Positions 61,109-64,000 of a stretch of DNA of 64,000 bases are shown here, piece by piece. The notes beneath the pieces are model-generated. The model was not told the DNA's origin. It ran no database searches and saw only the letters and a list, made by a program, of their open reading frames with translations. The stretch comes from Tetraselmis striata (Eukaryota; Chlorophyta; Chlorodendrophyceae; Chlorodendrales; Chlorodendraceae). Position 1 is the first letter of the stretch; every line of letters starts with the position of its first letter. Where the stretch lies: NCBI GenBank assembly GCA_006384855.1, contig VCJN01002445.1, positions 62,001 to 126,000 on the forward strand, written 5' to 3'. A program made the position numbers and the translations under genes.

Positions 61109-61615
61109 TCGCCTTTTTTCGAGGAGGTGGAGCGCGAGAGGGGCGGCTTTGGCGGGGCAGAGGAGCCGGGCGGCGCGGCGACCGCCTGGTTTAACTACCC
61201 GCCGGGGCGCGCCAGCTCGCCCTCCATCACTGCAGTCGGCTCCCCCTCCCGCTGGGGCAGCGGCCAGCTGCCCTTCAACGGGGGCAGCGCGGGGCCCGCC
61301 AGCGGCGTGGGCAGCGGGATGCCGGAGGAGACGGACTGGGAGGACTATGAGCCGCGGCTGCCGGAGACTGAGGAGGACCGCGGCTTTCCGCCGGCGGCGG
61401 CGCGAGGCCGGCGCGCGGCGCTGCTGTCGGCCGCAGATCAACCGGGCGCCCTGCCCCCGGGGGCGCTCAGCGACCAGGCAAGCGCTGGTCAACTCCCAGG
61501 CCGGGTGGGGTGGGGCGGGGGGGGGGGGGGGGGGGGGGGGGGGGCAAGCTATAAATATTCACCTGGTGCCCCTTTCCGCGAGAGCTGCGCAAATCAATTT
61601 GCCCCCCCGGGGGGG

Positions 61616-61652
<37 letters not shown>

Positions 61653-63946
61653 ATGCCAGACAGAAGCTGCCGCAGGCAGCAAACAGTCTTGCTGTCGGAA
61701 GTCGTATACAGATAAAGCTATAGTTGTTGTTTTTATAGCCTGCATGCAGCTCCAATGTCAGAGTCTCCTTGGGCTCTTACATGGGCGTCGGCTGCTCTGC
61801 GTTTCTGTGGCGGAGCTGCGGGAGGGCATGCAGCTATTTGTGCTCATGCGAAAGTGAGTGGCTTTAAAACCGGCTGATCCATTGGGTGCTCGGTAGGTGG
61901 TGCGGGCTCGTGAGACTGAGCGGGAAGAGGAGGCAGACCGTGCGCGTGAGGCCGATGCAGCGATGGCAGCGCAGCGGGCATGCAGCACGGCGTTTGAGGG
62001 TGCTGCTCCAGGGCCGCTTCCGCGCGCGCCCAGCGTGGCATTTGCGGAGGGGACCGCGGCGGCGGAAGAGATGCTGGGTGGGGTGCGGCGCAGCACGCCG
62101 CCGCCGCCGCCGCCTCCACGCAGTAGCCTGGACGTCTCGCACTGGCAGATGGGCGGTAGCACAGGCGGCGGTGGCGGGAGCGGGATTGGGGGTTATCACG
62201 GCGAGGGCGTCTTCCACGACGCGCCCCCACGGCAGCCCGCTGCGGTGCCGGCCGTGACGGACATGCACGCTCAACAAGTCAACGCCGCCACCGCCGCAGC
62301 GGCCGCCGCCCTCGCGCAGCTGCAGGCGGTGCAGGCGCAGCTGCAGGCGGCTGCGCACCCGCTGGGCGCCGCTGACCCGGTGAGCGCTACTCTTCCCCTG
62401 CACTTTCTCCCTTCTTGCCTTGCTACCTCTTCCCTCTCCTCGCGGTATAGCTGAATGCTGTGAAGAATGGTACCGGCGTGGAGGTCTTCAATGCTGCGTA
62501 CGGATGACCTGGGAACTACGTCGTGTTTGTGCCATGGCGCTGCTCAAGGCAGGAAGCGCGGGCGGCCACTCAGCCCCGCCATAGTTTGCCCGGCTTGCCC
62601 TGATTGGTACCCCCCCCCCCCCCCCCCCCCCCCCCGGCCTGGTCCTTCCCCGCCCGCTTCTTCCTCCCCAGCACGCTGGGCAGGGCTTCTCCATGCCGCC
62701 GCCGCAGCAGCAGCAGCAGCAACACCACCACCCGCATGCCTATGCCGCCGTGCCGCCGCCCCCGCATCACAGCTCCAACGGCAACCTGTACGCTGCGGGC
62801 GGGCAGTACGCCGCCATGGGCGCGCCCTACGACGCACCGCCGGAGGAGTCTGCAACCGGAGGGGGCTGGGCCGCGTCACCGCCGGGGTCGCTGGGGGGCG
62901 CGGCGGGCACGTTACCCAAGCGGCAGCTCAGCCGAGGCACGCTGCAGCAGCCGGATGCAGTGGCCCCGCCCGCTCCGGGCAGCGCCTACCCGCCGTACGA
63001 CGCACCGCCGCCAGGCTTTATGCACCGGCGCCCCTCGCAGGTACGGGCGCGCATCAAGTATAGACCTCGAACCAAGACAAGCGGACGATACTTATCCATA
63101 ATAAGAGCCAATGTGTAACATGCGCCAAGAATACACCCCGTAAAGATCAGATCAGAGTAGATCTGATCCCATTGCAGCGTGATCCTGTTCTTTGGAGTAC
63201 CGGCATGGCATGAATTTGTCGCTTTGGATGTGACGGTTGATGACTTGCAGGTGATCCTGGCGGAGGGGTACCAGGCTGCGGCGCAGCCCGGGGACAGCTA
63301 CCCGCAGTACGCGGTGCCCGCGGACGGCGCCTACGCGGACAGCGCGCCCAGCCACCGGCCCCCGCCACGGCCGCCGAGCGGCTATGCGCCCGTATCCACC
63401 TCGCCGAGAGGTGGGGCCGGCGGCGGCGGCTTTGGCAGCCCTGCGTCCACCACCGGCGACACCGCCGTGGGCGACGCGCAGACCGAGAAGCTGAAGCGCG
63501 AGGTGGCGCGGCTGCAGGGCGAGGTGGAGCGCCTGGACAAGGAGGTACAGCAGCCCCCCCTTTCCTGCATCACTCTCGAGGCACGACGGTGGACAGTCGA
63601 GTCAGCTGTTAGGCCACTTCGGAAAAATGTGGACGCATCAGCCAGTTCATGCATTGCTTCACACCATTCACACCAGTTCACGGTTTACTTCACACCCTTT
63701 TTTTTTCCTGCAAAATCGAGGTGCGTGAGTACATGCCATCGCTAACTAAGGCATACTGAGATTGCTATTCTGATTACTTCCGTGCCCGCTTTTTCTCTCT
63801 CATGCATGCTTCCTTCCGTACATGCGCTTGAACGATTCGCATCGTTGCTTTTTTTTTATCGTAAGAAGGGCGAGCAGAGACAAGATGCTTCAGCCCAAGT
63901 ACATCGGGATACACCCGCAGGAATAGGCCTAGGCATGAAGAAATGA
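61109..63946 (+). CDS. Low-complexity Pro/Gly/Ala-rich protein, 3' part of gene, five exons
   Basis: Exons 61109-61477, 61897-62379, 62672-63040, 63251-63544 and (tentative) 63866-63946; every junction is phase 0. Donor 1 is GC (CAG then GCAAGC), the rest GT. About 531 residues are visible; the first exon is preceded by an acceptor, so the N-terminus is missing. Content: acidic start (SPFFEEVERERGG), Pro-rich linkers, a charged helix (ARETEREEEADRAREADAA), an Ala/Gln helix (AAAALAQLQAVQAQLQAAA), poly-Gln then His, YAAVPPPPHH and PYDAPP repeats, and a C-terminal coiled coil (TEKLKREVARLQGEVERLDK). No family recognised; it looks like a scaffold or adaptor. Introns carry G28 and G34 (intron 1) and C26 (intron 2). 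Confidence 0.6.
61517..61650. repeat. Two poly-G tracts in intron 1 of the 61-64 kb gene
   Basis: G28 at 61517-61544 and G34 at 61617-61650. The second is preceded by GCCCCCCCGGGGGGGC, a self-complementary block. Confidence 0.95.
62610..62635. repeat. Poly-C tract in intron 2 of the 61-64 kb gene
   Basis: C26, directly after GGTA, about 36 bases before the acceptor CCCCAG. Confidence 0.95.
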
Positions 63947-64000
63947 GTATGTTGCTTCATTATGTCAATGACCCGGCCAACCCAATGAACGAAACCAATT

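Overview
The window looks like nuclear DNA of a green alga (Chlorophyta; I infer a trebouxiophyte- or chlorophyte-like genome). The basis is GC-rich host sequence, short introns in nearly every recognisable gene, a TGTAA polyadenylation motif, many G or C homopolymer runs of 13-34 bases, and a transposon mix typical of algae: Gypsy, Copia, PAT/DIRS-like tyrosine-recombinase (YR) elements, LINEs, piggyBac and hAT. I see no rRNA, tRNA, CRISPR array or prokaryotic operon.

Layout. 0.2-1.4 kb holds LINE fragments and an unidentified relic ORF. 1.4-10.8 kb is a structurally complete, young Ty3/Gypsy element with near-identical 222-bp LTRs and a TTATT target duplication; it carries an extra Dam-like methyltransferase-type domain. 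11.7-12.8 kb is a strong hairpin next to an internally deleted piggyBac copy. 14.1-15.2, 27.0-27.9 and 29.2-32.4 kb are three copies of one LINE (LINE-B) encoding an RT and a C-terminal restriction-like endonuclease. 16.3-18.9 kb and 57.2-60.5 kb are two related YR elements with a gag-like ORF1 and a YR but no RT between them. 19.4-21.9 kb is a patchwork of minisatellite, LINE-A tail and MITE-like inverted repeats. 23.2-23.7 kb is a probable two-exon gene for a small secreted cysteine-rich protein. 25.3-26.65 kb and 38.4-39.6 kb are hAT relics, the second with TIRs and an 8-bp duplication. 35.1-37.5 kb is a long piggyBac transposase gene with an intron and frame breaks. 44.5-49.1 kb is a LINE-A copy split by a non-autonomous Copia-like element. 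49.1-49.9 kb is an RNase H fragment of a DIRS-type element, abutted by a degenerate Copia element (49.9-55.8 kb). 55.8-57.5 kb contains tandem repeats.

Host genes. Three host loci are supported: a complete complex I subunit gene (NDUFA5/B13 family, + strand, two coding exons, 40.9-41.7 kb); convergent to it, a WDR55-family WD40 gene (- strand, eight exons, 42.1-44.2 kb) whose exon 6 has one extra base; and the 3' part of a low-complexity, proline/glycine-rich protein gene (+ strand, 61.1-63.9 kb, all introns phase 0).

Most notable: (i) long sense-strand poly-C runs that start 4 to 11 bases after the 5' splice site in four of the eight introns of the two conserved host genes; (ii) the Dam-like domain in the Gypsy element; (iii) YR elements without RT, flanked by PAT-like split direct repeats and carrying a poly-C slippage tract at the same place just before the catalytic HxxR box; (iv) the LINE-B family with an R2-like endonuclease; (v) the secreted cysteine-rich protein gene.
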